Assembly: GCF_015207395.1 (NCBI RefSeq)
Contig: NZ_JADEWX010000011.1
Location: 1 to 64,000 of the forward strand
DNA from: Nodosilinea sp. LEGE 07088
GTDB lineage: Bacteria; Cyanobacteriota; Cyanobacteriia; Phormidesmidales; Phormidesmidaceae
Direction of reading: 5' to 3'
DNA: 64,000 bases
Within the stretch, counting starts at the first letter, position 1, and each line of letters opens with the position of its first letter. This document shows, piece after piece, positions 24,801-33,276 of this stretch. The position numbers and the translations under genes were made by a program. The notes under the pieces were generated by a model, which searched no databases, had not been told where the DNA came from, and saw only the letters and a program-made list of their open reading frames with translations.

Positions 24801-25964
24801 TTAGCCCATGGGGCCAGCCAAAATGACTTTGGCCAGGGCATTGATCACGGCTTCAGGCGGTTCTTGCTTTAGATCGTCATACCACTGCTGGGTGGCCTCG
24901 GGCCTGTGGCCGTAAATAGTGCTAGTGCGCTTGCGGGCCTTTAACGCTAGCTCAGCGGTGCGGTCTTTGCGAGCGGCTTCGTAGCGTCTGAGGGCATCGA
25001 CCACGCCGATATTGGTGGTGGTCAGGTAGCGGGTGAGCACCTCGGCATCTTCGATCGCCTGACAGCCGCCCTGGCCCAGGGTGGGGGTGGTGGCGTGGGC
25101 CGAGTCACCGAGCAGGGCAACCCGTCCTTTGACTAGGTGCGCTAGGGGGTCAATGTCGCCAATCTCGAGGCGGTTCGTCTGTTCGGCATCGATGGCTTCA
25201 ATCAGCCGCTGTACCGGAGTCGGCCAACCCTGGAAGATCTTGGCCAGCTCATCTTGGCGGTGGGTTGGGGCAACCTCGGTACCCTCTACCATGGGTGCGC
25301 CAAAGAAGAAATAGAACCGATCCCCCCCTACCGGCATCATTGAGGCCCGTTTGCTGTCTCCGACGTAGAGCACCCACAGGTTTTTTTTGCATAGTTCGGG
25401 GTCTGCCTTCACGAGACCATTCCAGTTGACGTAGTGGGCGTAGCGGCGATCGACACAATGGCCCACCACGTCAGCCCGCACCGCTGAATGAATGCCATCG
25501 GCGCCAATCACTAGATCACCGCTGACCCGTTCACCCTGCTCAAAAATGGCAGTGGCACTGTGTTCGTCTTGTTCGACCCCGGTACAGAGCATGCCCAAGT
25601 GCACATTTTCTGGGCCAAAGGTATCGAGCAACATGGCCTGAAGATCAGTGCGAGCCACCGGGTAAGGGCGTTGGCCCACGCGCTCAAATAAAGGCTTCAA
25701 ATCGATATAGCTGAGGGGTTCATCGGTGTGGCTGCGATATTCCATCGCGTTCATTTCGCCGCCAATGGCCGCTAATTTCTCACCTAACCCCAGTTTATTG
25801 AGTACTTTGACGCCATTTGACCACAGCGAAATACCGGCTCCAGCCGGACGCAGCTCATGGGCACGGTCGTAGATACTGACCTGGTATCCGGCCTGCTGCA
25901 TGGCGATGCCTGTCGTTAAGCCGCCAATACCAGCGCCGATAATGACCACCTTGAGGTTGTACAT
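24801..25964 (-). CDS. hpxO: FAD-dependent urate hydroxylase-like monooxygenase
   Basis: A 387-residue flavoprotein. The FAD motif is VVIIGAGIGGLTTG at 6-19, the DG motif is IGADGIHSAVRADVVG near 150-165, and the third FAD motif is RVALLGDSAHATTPTLGQGG near 278-297. It tracks HpxO-type urate hydroxylases closely from memory: SLWSNGVKVL, YAHYVNWNGLV, KRASMMPVGGDRFYFFFGAP with the Arg and Tyr expected near the active site, NRLEIGDIDPL, and an ending of the ILAGPMG type. That enzyme converts urate to 5-hydroxyisourate with NADH and oxygen. No other urate-pathway gene is adjacent, so the exact substrate needs proof. Confidence 0.78.
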   Translation of the reverse strand: MYNLKVVIIGAGIGGLTTGIAMQQAGYQVSIYDRAHELRPAGAGISLWSNGVKVLNKLGLGEKLAAIGGEMNAMEYRSHTDEPLSYIDLKPLFERVGQRPYPVARTDLQAMLLDTFGPENVHLGMLCTGVEQDEHSATAIFEQGERVSGDLVIGADGIHSAVRADVVGHCVDRRYAHYVNWNGLVKADPELCKKNLWVLYVGDSKRASMMPVGGDRFYFFFGAPMVEGTEVAPTHRQDELAKIFQGWPTPVQRLIEAIDAEQTNRLEIGDIDPLAHLVKGRVALLGDSAHATTPTLGQGGCQAIEDAEVLTRYLTTTNIGVVDALRRYEAARKDRTAELALKARKRTSTIYGHRPEATQQWYDDLKQEPPEAVINALAKVILAGPMG

Positions 25965-26273
25965 TGAATTCTCCTAATGGCTGTTATGGGTGGTTTGGTC
26001 TGCCCCTCTTAACCTATGCCTGGGGGGGCAGCCGACGGCCAAGCCATATTCTTTCACTATAAAGAATATGGCTTGGTGCGGGGATTTGGGAGCGTTGGTT
26101 TACTCTGCCCGGCTAGGAGCGTCAATTGCAACGAGCAATTTGACCCTTAATGCGGTCGAATCTTCTAATAACCGTAACTTTGTTTACAGACTATTGATTT
26201 AGTTGGCTGCGAAATGGCTGGATTTTTTCTCGCCATAGAGAAAGGATAATTGTCCTAATTGGCAATTACCGTC
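25965..26273. other. spacer upstream of the urate-hydroxylase-like gene
   Basis: 309 bp between the divergent hpxO-like gene and a small secreted ORF. Besides the strong inverted repeat at 26039-26076 it is AT-rich and shows no gene. Confidence 0.5.
26039..26076. repeat. perfect 16-bp-arm inverted repeat
   Basis: CCAAGCCATATTCTTT (26039-26054) and AAAGAATATGGCTTGG (26061-26076) pair perfectly around a 6-nt loop. It lies 75-112 bp upstream of the hpxO-like start, where an operator or leader hairpin could sit. Confidence 0.8.
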
Positions 26274-26480
26274 ATGTGGCATAAGTTCTCTGTAGTGTTG
26301 ACTCTGGTTACCCTCGGCAGTGTAAGCGGGCTGGGCTACCTAGCCCTATCGCTTCAGTCAGCCCTCGGTCAGTCTCAGACTGGTCTGAGTTCGGCTGAAC
26401 TGACGAAAGATACGATCGCACATACCTATGTACGACGTAATGGACGTTCGGGTAGTGGACGTCGGGGGATGCGCAGCTAA
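26274..26480 (+). CDS. small secreted basic peptide
   Basis: A 68-residue ORF from ATG 26274 (the frame opens at a TTG five codons earlier). It has a hydrophobic signal (FSVVLTLVTLGSVSGLGYLA) and a probable cut near LGQSQ, leaving about 35 residues that end in an Arg/Gly/Ser-rich tail (RRNGRSGSGRRGMRS). The stop overlaps the tail of the convergent TPR pseudokinase gene by 4 bp. I do not recognise the family. The tail contains SGSGR, close to but not the RGSGR pentapeptide of PatS/HetN; I do not propose that role. Low to moderate confidence that it is expressed. Confidence 0.45.
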   Translation: MWHKFSVVLTLVTLGSVSGLGYLALSLQSALGQSQTGLSSAELTKDTIAHTYVRRNGRSGSGRRGMRS

Positions 26481-28456
26481 AGTTGACTGGCCTGAGCAGC
26501 CCGGATCTTTTGGAGTTGGTACTGAGCATCGTCAAAGCAGCCCAACCGGCTGACATCTAGGCAGGCGGTAGCGACTGTTTCAAGATCGGCGATCGCGCGA
26601 TCGAGATCCCCTAGTTCAGCGTGGAGTAACCCTCTATCGTAGTAAGCAAAGGGATGATCGGGATCGAGCTGAATCGTTTGGTTGAAATCATCCATGGCCC
26701 CGGCAAAGTCGCCCAGATCTTGCCGGGTCAGGCCACGGTTGTAGTAAGGTTCCGGGTTGCTGGCATTAATTTGAATGGCAATGGTGAAGTCTTGAATGGC
26801 TCCCTGGTAGTCGTTCAAGCGATGCTTGACCAGGCCACGGTTTTCGTAGGCCAGACTGTTATTAGGGCGTAAGTTTACTGCCTCGGTGCAGTCATCTAGG
26901 GCAGCGCTGTGGTCATTTAGGTTAGAGAGCGATAGACAGCGGTTGGTATAGGCATCGGCTTTGCTCTCAGGCTCTTTGCCTAGATTAATAGCAGCGGTGT
27001 AGTCTTGAATGGCTCCCGCTTCATCGCCAAACTCGGCTCGAGCGTTACCTCGATTAATGTAGGCATCGACATAGTTGTCGTTGTGCTGCAAAGCATCGCT
27101 GTAGTCGGTGATGGCTCCCTGCAAATCTCCCAGTTGAAAGCGCAAATTTCCCCGTTGGTAGTACAGCGTTGCCGACTCCGGCTGGGCTTGAATGGCATTG
27201 CTCAGGTCTTGGAGGGCCGCTTCCGACTGACCATTTGTCCAGAGTAGGGCTGAGCGTTGGGCCAAGGCGTCGCTGTTACCGGGCTGCAGCGTTAGGGCCT
27301 GATTGAGATAGTTTAAAGCGTCATTACGTTGGCCCAGTTGCTCTGCGGTTTCAGCTTGCTGAATCAAATTGTTGACCGTCAACGACTGTGGTAAACGCCG
27401 CATCATCGCACTACCTATTACCAAGAGTGCCAGCGTTGCCCCTGCGCCTAGCCAAAGGCCCGGGCGGCGCCAGATAGGCGGCTTTAATGTGCTGGGGTTC
27501 GAGTTGGTTTCAGAGGCTGAGGCTGTGGCATCAGTCCCAGCCTCAGCCTCTGAAAACTGGAGTTCTGTCTCCGGATGACGGTCAGCGCTCGCCTGGGCTG
27601 GAGTACCCATGCTGGCCAAGGCAACCAAGATGTCTTTGGCCTGATGAAACTGCATCTCGGTTTGGGGCGACACCATTCTAATCAGCAGATTCTTGAGCGG
27701 GGCATCCAGGGTTGAGCACTCATCGAGCTGGAGCCTGACCTGACCAATAAAGTCAGTTTGACTCAGGCGAGGAATGGCTTCATTCGATAGACCGGTGGCC
27801 ATTTGAATCGCAATCATGCCCAGGGCAAAGTGGTCGGCAGCAAACCGCGTGTACTGTCGATTTTGGCTTGGGGGGAGGTAAGCTGAGACTGGATCATTGC
27901 CCACAGCGCTACCGTTGGTGGTTTTACCAGTGATTGTCACAGCCGACTCTGGAATGGCCGGGTCTTGAATCAGGCCAAAATCAACCAGCACCAGGTGACC
28001 CTGGTCGCGATGGCGAATGAGATTGTTGGGGTGTAGGTTTTGGTGAGCAATACCGTGACGTTGAATCAGCTCTAAAACACTGAGGCTCTCGCCTAAAAAA
28101 GCGTTGACCTCCGCTTCAGTTCTGGGCCTGCCTTCGGTTAGCTCTATCTGTAAAGACTGTCCCGGAATGTAGGTGCGTACCCAGTAAAACTCCTGCCCAT
28201 CTTGAATTGTGGATAGATGCTTTGCGATCGCATCGTGCTCGCCCATGCGCTTGAGTAGATTGACCCGCTTGGCCAGTAAGTCATTGAGAAACTTCAGGGT
28301 AATGGCGTTATGGGCCGGTAGCTGGAGATGCTTGACGATGCACTTTGGTTTAGCCGGATCGTTATGATCAGCCATCAGGTAGGTTTTGGTGTAAGCCTTA
28401 GTGCTAACAACTCGAATAAACTGAAACCGACCATCGATCAGTCTTTTCACAACCAT
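26477..28456 (-). CDS. protein kinase-like (probable pseudokinase) with C-terminal TPR domain
   Basis: A 659-residue protein from ATG 28456. Residues 5-270 follow the Ser/Thr kinase fold: Lys42 (CIVKHLQL), a catalytic loop HGIAHQNLHPNNLI, and Asp159-Phe-Gly (LVLVDFGLIQD). The catalytic Asp of HRD is Asn140 (H-Q-N), and the Gly-rich loop is degenerate. A membrane helix lies at about 331-350 (LWLGAGATLALLVIGSAMM). From about 365 to 640 there are eight or so TPR repeats (NDALNYLNQALTLQPGNSDA, YINRGNARAEFGDEAGAIQD, and so on). The architecture kinase-TM-TPR is known in cyanobacteria. I infer a signalling scaffold rather than an active kinase. It overlaps the small secreted ORF by 4 bp at the tail. 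Confidence 0.82.
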   Translation of the reverse strand: MVVKRLIDGRFQFIRVVSTKAYTKTYLMADHNDPAKPKCIVKHLQLPAHNAITLKFLNDLLAKRVNLLKRMGEHDAIAKHLSTIQDGQEFYWVRTYIPGQSLQIELTEGRPRTEAEVNAFLGESLSVLELIQRHGIAHQNLHPNNLIRHRDQGHLVLVDFGLIQDPAIPESAVTITGKTTNGSAVGNDPVSAYLPPSQNRQYTRFAADHFALGMIAIQMATGLSNEAIPRLSQTDFIGQVRLQLDECSTLDAPLKNLLIRMVSPQTEMQFHQAKDILVALASMGTPAQASADRHPETELQFSEAEAGTDATASASETNSNPSTLKPPIWRRPGLWLGAGATLALLVIGSAMMRRLPQSLTVNNLIQQAETAEQLGQRNDALNYLNQALTLQPGNSDALAQRSALLWTNGQSEAALQDLSNAIQAQPESATLYYQRGNLRFQLGDLQGAITDYSDALQHNDNYVDAYINRGNARAEFGDEAGAIQDYTAAINLGKEPESKADAYTNRCLSLSNLNDHSAALDDCTEAVNLRPNNSLAYENRGLVKHRLNDYQGAIQDFTIAIQINASNPEPYYNRGLTRQDLGDFAGAMDDFNQTIQLDPDHPFAYYDRGLLHAELGDLDRAIADLETVATACLDVSRLGCFDDAQYQLQKIRAAQASQL

Positions 28457-28837
28457 GAGATTTGCGGGGGTAAATGCACTAGCCAGGGTAGCGATCGCCA
28501 CCTACGACCTATTGACACTGATGACTTGGGCCGATCAAGCCGGGATCCACAGACTAAAAACACACTGCTCAATGCCCTCCATTAAGCCGAGCCCAAGGCC
28601 CCATGATGATATGCGTACAGAGTATTGAATTGGGCTCACCAGCAAAAAACCAGCAAAAAATCACTGGGTGGAAAGCCCTGCAACCGTGCCTCACAGAGCT
28701 AGAACTAGCTCTATAGCCCCTGCCGCTACAGCATTAATTTCAGGAACCCATAACAACTCGCCCAATCACCCTCAGTCTGAATTTTGAGGAACCGACGATT
28801 AAGATAAACGTGACGACCTTTTAGCAGCCATACTACT
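28457..28837. other. divergent spacer
   Basis: 381 bp between the pseudokinase and the DCC-family gene. The only visible repeat is ACCAGCAAAAA twice in a row at about 28638-28660. No gene is evident. Confidence 0.45.
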
Positions 28838-29257
28838 ATGTACTGTGTAATTTATGACGGTAACTGTAACCTTTGCGTCAGTCTAGTACGGTTACTAGAA
28901 GCTGCCGATCGCGGCAATCAGTTTCAATACGCGCCGATGCAAGACAGCAACACCCTAGGCCGTTACGGCATTACCCCTGCCAACTGCGAAGCCGGCATGA
29001 TCCTAATTGATCTGGCAGCCCCTGAGCAGCGCTGGCAGGGCAGCGCTGCTGCCGAAGAAATTGGCCGTTTGTTGCCCCTGGGCAACTCCTTCGTTCAGGC
29101 TTACCGAGCCTTGCCAGGGGCTAAGCAGATGGGGGATCAACTCTATGCCGTTGTCCGCGATCGTCGCTATGACCTGTTTGGCCGCCGCCCTGGCCGCTAC
29201 GACTCGGCTTACCCTCTCTGTGACAACCAATGCAACAACGCTGAACGCCCTCACTAA
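28838..29257 (+). CDS. DCC family (DUF393) thiol-disulfide oxidoreductase-like protein
   Basis: A 139-residue protein. The DCC motif is at the N-terminus: YDGNCNLCVSLVRLLEAAD with Cys10 and Cys13. The segments GMILID, RWQGSAAAEEIGRLLP and YAVVRDRRYDLFGRR are all typical of the family (DUF393). Members are predicted thioredoxin-like redox proteins, with little experimental work. Two further cysteines close the C-terminus (LCDNQCNN). It converges on the second YHS gene; neighbours are cysteine- and metal-related, which is suggestive only. Confidence 0.85.
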   Translation: MYCVIYDGNCNLCVSLVRLLEAADRGNQFQYAPMQDSNTLGRYGITPANCEAGMILIDLAAPEQRWQGSAAAEEIGRLLPLGNSFVQAYRALPGAKQMGDQLYAVVRDRRYDLFGRRPGRYDSAYPLCDNQCNNAERPH

Positions 29258-29333
29258 AAACCCCAGCCCAGGCTTAGAGCCTGCTGCCGGGGGTAAGCAG
29301 AGGGTTTAGGCGCTACCGTTCAGTGCACCGCCA

Positions 29334-30029
29334 TTAGCCTGCCCAGGAGACCACATTTTCGTAAAAGGTCTGCACGGTCAGCACGCTAGGCCAAAAGGAG
29401 TCTGCCTTAGCAATATTGCCAGGAATATCTTCTACCCACTGCTGCTGTACCTCAGCGCTGTAGTTGAGATACAGCTTACCGTCCACAATTTCCCAAACAC
29501 GAGGATCAACCGAAGCCAAGTTGCCCTCACTCATCGCCTTGGCGCAGTAGCCACCATATTGGGGCGCATAGGCTTCAGGGCTAGCAGCAAAAAGCGCCCG
29601 ATTTTCGGCACTACTAAAGTGCCAAGTCGCTCCATTCCAGCTGTATGAATAAGCCGCATTACCGGGCACCGCAGCTCCTTCGGTAAAGTAAGCCACTGGG
29701 TCAGCACCACGAATCGCTAGATTGCTAGCCGACTCCACATAGACTTCAGGGTGGGGCGGTTCGCTGGCCTGCACGACGTCTGCACCCGCGCAAGGGTTCG
29801 CACTGGCGCAGGGATTGGCGCTGGCACAGGGGTCAGCACTGGCGCAAGGATTGGCACTGGCGCAAGGGTCAGCGCTGGCGCAAGGATTGGCACTGGCGCA
29901 AGGATTAACGGTGCCAGCAGCACCGGCACAAGGTGCTGCAAAAACAGAGCTCACTGCACTGGGTAGCGCCATTGCGCCAACCGTCAACGTGGATGAGGCC
30001 AAGAGGGCCGCTAAATATTGAAGCTTCAT
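29334..30029 (-). CDS. secreted YHS-domain protein with NPCASA/DPCASA repeats
   Basis: A 231-residue protein from ATG 30029. A signal peptide covers about 1-31 (ending SSVFAA). Residues 42-81 form seven hexapeptides alternating NPCASA and DPCASA, each with one Cys. The YHS-like domain is at about 105-170 (IRGADPVAYFTEGAAVPG, YSWNGATWHFSSAENRALF, SPEAYAPQYGGYCAKAM), then EIVDGKLYLNYSAEVQQQW. It is a clear paralogue of the lipoprotein at 24077-24682, which has four such repeats. The DNA repeat is 18 bp long. Likely periplasmic or exported; metal handling is inferred from the Cys array and the YHS fold. Confidence 0.85.
   Translation of the reverse strand: MKLQYLAALLASSTLTVGAMALPSAVSSVFAAPCAGAAGTVNPCASANPCASADPCASANPCASADPCASANPCASANPCAGADVVQASEPPHPEVYVESASNLAIRGADPVAYFTEGAAVPGNAAYSYSWNGATWHFSSAENRALFAASPEAYAPQYGGYCAKAMSEGNLASVDPRVWEIVDGKLYLNYSAEVQQQWVEDIPGNIAKADSFWPSVLTVQTFYENVVSWAG
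29797..29908 (-). repeat. 18-bp tandem repeat coding for the PCA hexapeptides
   Basis: The unit is GGCACTGGCGCAAGGATT or a close variant, repeated about six to seven times in register with the codons. Variation GGGTC/GGATT alternates Asp and Asn in the protein. Its length should vary between strains. Confidence 0.8.
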
Positions 30030-30481
30030 TGAAATTCTTTGGGGTAAGGACAGGGAGGGAGGCACCGTCGTATCAACGCCTGAATTGATAGTCGATGACT
30101 AACCGTTCTGAAACTGAACGCAGGCCTAGCATCCTGCTAGACATTTACTGCTGAAACGCAAGACCTTGGTTAGGGCTCAACGTTGTCACTACTAAACTCG
30201 ACCTGGCTGAAGACCCCATGAGTGCATTCTGAGAGAGTGTTGAGAGCGGGCCGGTCACATGTATCCACAGATGACAGCGGCCCATAGCGCTCGAGTAGGC
30301 TAAGACAAGGCAACGTCCCTCCCGTTCTGTAGGGCTGCTGCACCACCCCATCTCTACCCGTAAGGAGGAGAGACAACCGCTTCAATTGGCGTTGCTCAAA
30401 TCGAAACCGGGGTTCTAGACGGTGTTCATCTCAGTCATGGATGCTCTATTCGATCTCCGATTTCTGGTTTTCAGAGACAGG
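30030..30481. other. spacer without recognisable gene
   Basis: 452 bp between the second YHS gene start and the 3' end of the GAF gene. Short frames on the minus strand (30145-30385) have no ribosome-binding site. I see no RNA gene here. Confidence 0.45.
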
Positions 30482-32767
30482 CTACTCTGGATTGACTTGC
30501 ACTCGAGCAAACTTCAGGCCGCTCACCCCCTGTAGGGGCTCTACTGTGCCCTGCTCGATGTGGCCCCCTACTGTGCCTTCGCGATGCAGGTAGTGCAAGT
30601 ATCGTTTGTACTCTTGCCACTCTTCGCTGGTAGAGTACACCACCGTCAACATGCCGGGCTGGGTAATGCGATCGCCCGTTTCGGCATCGCAAGCCTTATC
30701 AATGCGTTTTTTCACAATCTCATAGCGAGTGTCACGGGTACCCCGGACATCGAACAGCCGCTCGGTCGTTTCGTCGTGCACAATATCGACCGTAAAGCCC
30801 TGTACTAGCACCAGGTGAGTGATGGTCATGTCGGTGTTGTAGATCGACTTGAGGGCGAACCCCTTGCGGGCGCAGTCGCATACCGCCCGCATCTGCTCAT
30901 AGCGCAGCGCCTGAAGCTGGAACTCGGTGAATTTGGGGTCGATGGCCTTACCGGCATAGATCATATGGTCGATGCCATCGGTGGCCTCTAGGTCACAGTA
31001 GTGGGGAGTAATGGTCTGCATTGACTGTTGCCACTTATTCCAGGTCTCACGCAGCAGCCCGTTAATATGGCCAATGGTTTCGTCATAGATAGCGCGAGAT
31101 TGATAAACGCAGTTGTGGTCGGCATCAATGGCCGCTTGATACTGTGCGATCGCCTCTTCTACCTCAGCACTGTGCTGGGCAAAGTAAGGGAAATGGACTT
31201 CTACCTCGTTCTGTAGATAACGCAGTAGGGTGACTTCGGCATCAACCGTGACACCTTGCTCTAGCGCCATGATGTGATCGTCCAAATCTAAGGCCAGCTG
31301 CTCTACCAGAGCATTGCCCACAGTCTGACTAGCCTGCTCAACCACCGCTAGAGCTAGCCTGAACTGAGTGAGCAGATCCTGTTGAATGGCTCGGTTGCGC
31401 TCATCTGACGAACCGCGAATATCGGAAATGCCATAGAGCGGATAAACGCTCTCAAACACAATGGGGCCCGACGGCAGCCCCAAGCTGAGGCGTTCAGATT
31501 CCTGCTCAAACCGCCAGCGCACTGAGGGATGAATATTGGTAAAGCGATCTTGTACGCTATGGCGCATGGCCGCTGTCAGGGCTGGTATTAGGCTAGTAGC
31601 GCGGCTGCAGTCAGCCTGATCAAAGGCATAGGGCTTAGTGCTGGTTAAGCCCACCAGCCCGACCATGGGGGCAGCGCTATCGCCCAGTCGAGCACTGCGC
31701 ATGACCAGAGGAATCAGCAGCAGCGATCGCGTCCCCTGGGCAATTAACTCTCGTTCACACTGGGTGCTACAGGCGAGACTTAGATCGGGGATATTGACGA
31801 CCGCTCGTTGCCCAGTCGCCCTCAAGAAGGCTGAGCCCTGGAGAGCGTCCATGGCATAGGTAGCTGTTATCCATTCGGGCTGGTCAAGGGCCGTAAACAG
31901 CTGGGCCTGATTATTCTCAGCGCTCAGTAAAAAGCTATCAGTGGCCTTAAACAACTGTTTCATTAATTCATTTGCCTGGTCAAAGCGCTGGGTCCCCAGC
32001 ACCGACTCATGGCCCACCAGCAATTGGATCAGAGCCTTAGAGGTCTCTCGCTCGGTAACGTCTATGCCCTCAATTAAAATCTGGCCGCTGACACCATAGT
32101 TACCCGGCTTGAGGGCTGCCAAAAGCTGCTTAAAAGCGGGTTCTGGACTGAGTAGCTGGGTAGCGACCTGCTCACGGCTCGGTGGCTCAGCCCAACAGGT
32201 GCTCAAGTGAGCGTTCAGCAGAGGATCCACGGCATTAATTTCGAGACCGCCTGCGGCAGTGCGCAGGCGCAACTCAATTTGTCGTACCTGGCCCGTTGCA
32301 GAATCTGCCAACGACATCACCAAAGGCTCGTTGAGTAGCCGTTCCGAGACCAAATTGGTCTGGTTGTAGGCGTATCGCAGTAGCGCCTGCAAAAAATGGC
32401 GTCTAAACCGCTCCTGCAAGGTCTTTTGATCGGCCACAGTGAGGCGATCGAAGAAGCTCAAATCGAGGTGACCCGCCTCAGCGGCAATGCCCGTGAGCCG
32501 ACAAAAATATTGATTGGCAAACAATACAGGGTGAGCCCGGGGTGGAGAACTGATCTCGCCAGTTATGTCAACTACCGCCATTACCAGGTGGCTATGATTC
32601 TGAATTAGGTCTAACCATGGCACCTGCGGACGGCATGGAGGGGTGCTAGGGGTCTCACCCCCCTGTCGCAAGCTGGTATGATCATTGATCATATTACTGG
32701 TATCACTTGTCGGCATAGACCTAGAGATGAATTGCGGGTCGATGCATTGAGACGATTCGTTAGCCAT
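30482..32767 (-). CDS. large GAF-domain protein with PAS-like N-terminus
   Basis: A 761-residue protein from ATG 32767 (GTG 32785 also open). Residues 50-130 look PAS-like (VFANQYFCRLTG type segment: LFANQYFCRLTGIAAEAGHL). A GAF-like domain lies at about 285-405 (SFLLSAENNQAQLFT, GQRAVVNIPDLS, LLLIPLVMRS, VGLVGLTSTKPYAFDQADCS). The C-terminal 250 residues are helical and then a mixed fold ending in GLKFARVQVNPE; no kinase, GGDEF or phosphatase motif is seen. No Cys in a bilin-binding context is obvious. It may be a sensor whose output domain is new to me. It is monocistronic. Confidence 0.72.
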   Translation of the reverse strand: MANESSQCIDPQFISRSMPTSDTSNMINDHTSLRQGGETPSTPPCRPQVPWLDLIQNHSHLVMAVVDITGEISSPPRAHPVLFANQYFCRLTGIAAEAGHLDLSFFDRLTVADQKTLQERFRRHFLQALLRYAYNQTNLVSERLLNEPLVMSLADSATGQVRQIELRLRTAAGGLEINAVDPLLNAHLSTCWAEPPSREQVATQLLSPEPAFKQLLAALKPGNYGVSGQILIEGIDVTERETSKALIQLLVGHESVLGTQRFDQANELMKQLFKATDSFLLSAENNQAQLFTALDQPEWITATYAMDALQGSAFLRATGQRAVVNIPDLSLACSTQCERELIAQGTRSLLLIPLVMRSARLGDSAAPMVGLVGLTSTKPYAFDQADCSRATSLIPALTAAMRHSVQDRFTNIHPSVRWRFEQESERLSLGLPSGPIVFESVYPLYGISDIRGSSDERNRAIQQDLLTQFRLALAVVEQASQTVGNALVEQLALDLDDHIMALEQGVTVDAEVTLLRYLQNEVEVHFPYFAQHSAEVEEAIAQYQAAIDADHNCVYQSRAIYDETIGHINGLLRETWNKWQQSMQTITPHYCDLEATDGIDHMIYAGKAIDPKFTEFQLQALRYEQMRAVCDCARKGFALKSIYNTDMTITHLVLVQGFTVDIVHDETTERLFDVRGTRDTRYEIVKKRIDKACDAETGDRITQPGMLTVVYSTSEEWQEYKRYLHYLHREGTVGGHIEQGTVEPLQGVSGLKFARVQVNPE

Positions 32768-33276
32768 AGCTACCCTGTGATTCACCCTTCTAAGGATTGT
32801 TACAAAGCAACCCGCTAGAATTCCGCATTGCGCCTCAAATCTTTGTGGAATCGAGGTGTATCTGTGGCTATATCATGAACCTTATGTTATCGTCAGCATC
32901 CTGACACCAAGCTTTTGCTAAGCCGTAAGCTAGCAACTCCCCTAGCAACCAGCATACCCGCCACAGTGCGTGAGTCTTCAGCAAAGGGCTCTCCTCACAT
33001 CATTAAAGCGAGCTGCCCACCTCCTGCGCCCAAAAAAAGTAGAACGCAAGGCTTGAAATTGTTGGCCAGCAGTCTCAGCACTTCAGTTGTTTCCTTCACC
33101 CTTTAGAATATAAGTTCAGTGCGTAAGTGCTGCCCTGGGGATAGCATGGGCTATATTCGGGCCACGGAGATCAACGCTGTAGACCAGTGCTTGAGGCACT
33201 CCATGTCACGTCATGCTTGTGATGACCTGACTATGGTGACTATTCGTTTTGTTTAGATGGTTGTTATCGCTGAGCT
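32768..33276. other. spacer upstream of ffh
   Basis: 509 bp between the divergent GAF gene and ffh. I looked for the SRP RNA core (GGAAGGAAGCAGC-type) and did not find it. The sequence is AT-rich in 32790-32960 with no gene. Confidence 0.5.

Noticed and set aside
26274-26480. PatS-like signalling peptide (RGSGR-type)
   Set aside because: The tail has SGSGR, not RGSGR, in an Arg/Gly/Ser-rich run where such a word can arise by chance, and nothing else points to heterocyst control.
32768-33276. SRP RNA gene upstream of ffh
   Set aside because: I looked for the conserved GGAAGGAAGCAGC-type core and GNRA loop region and found none.
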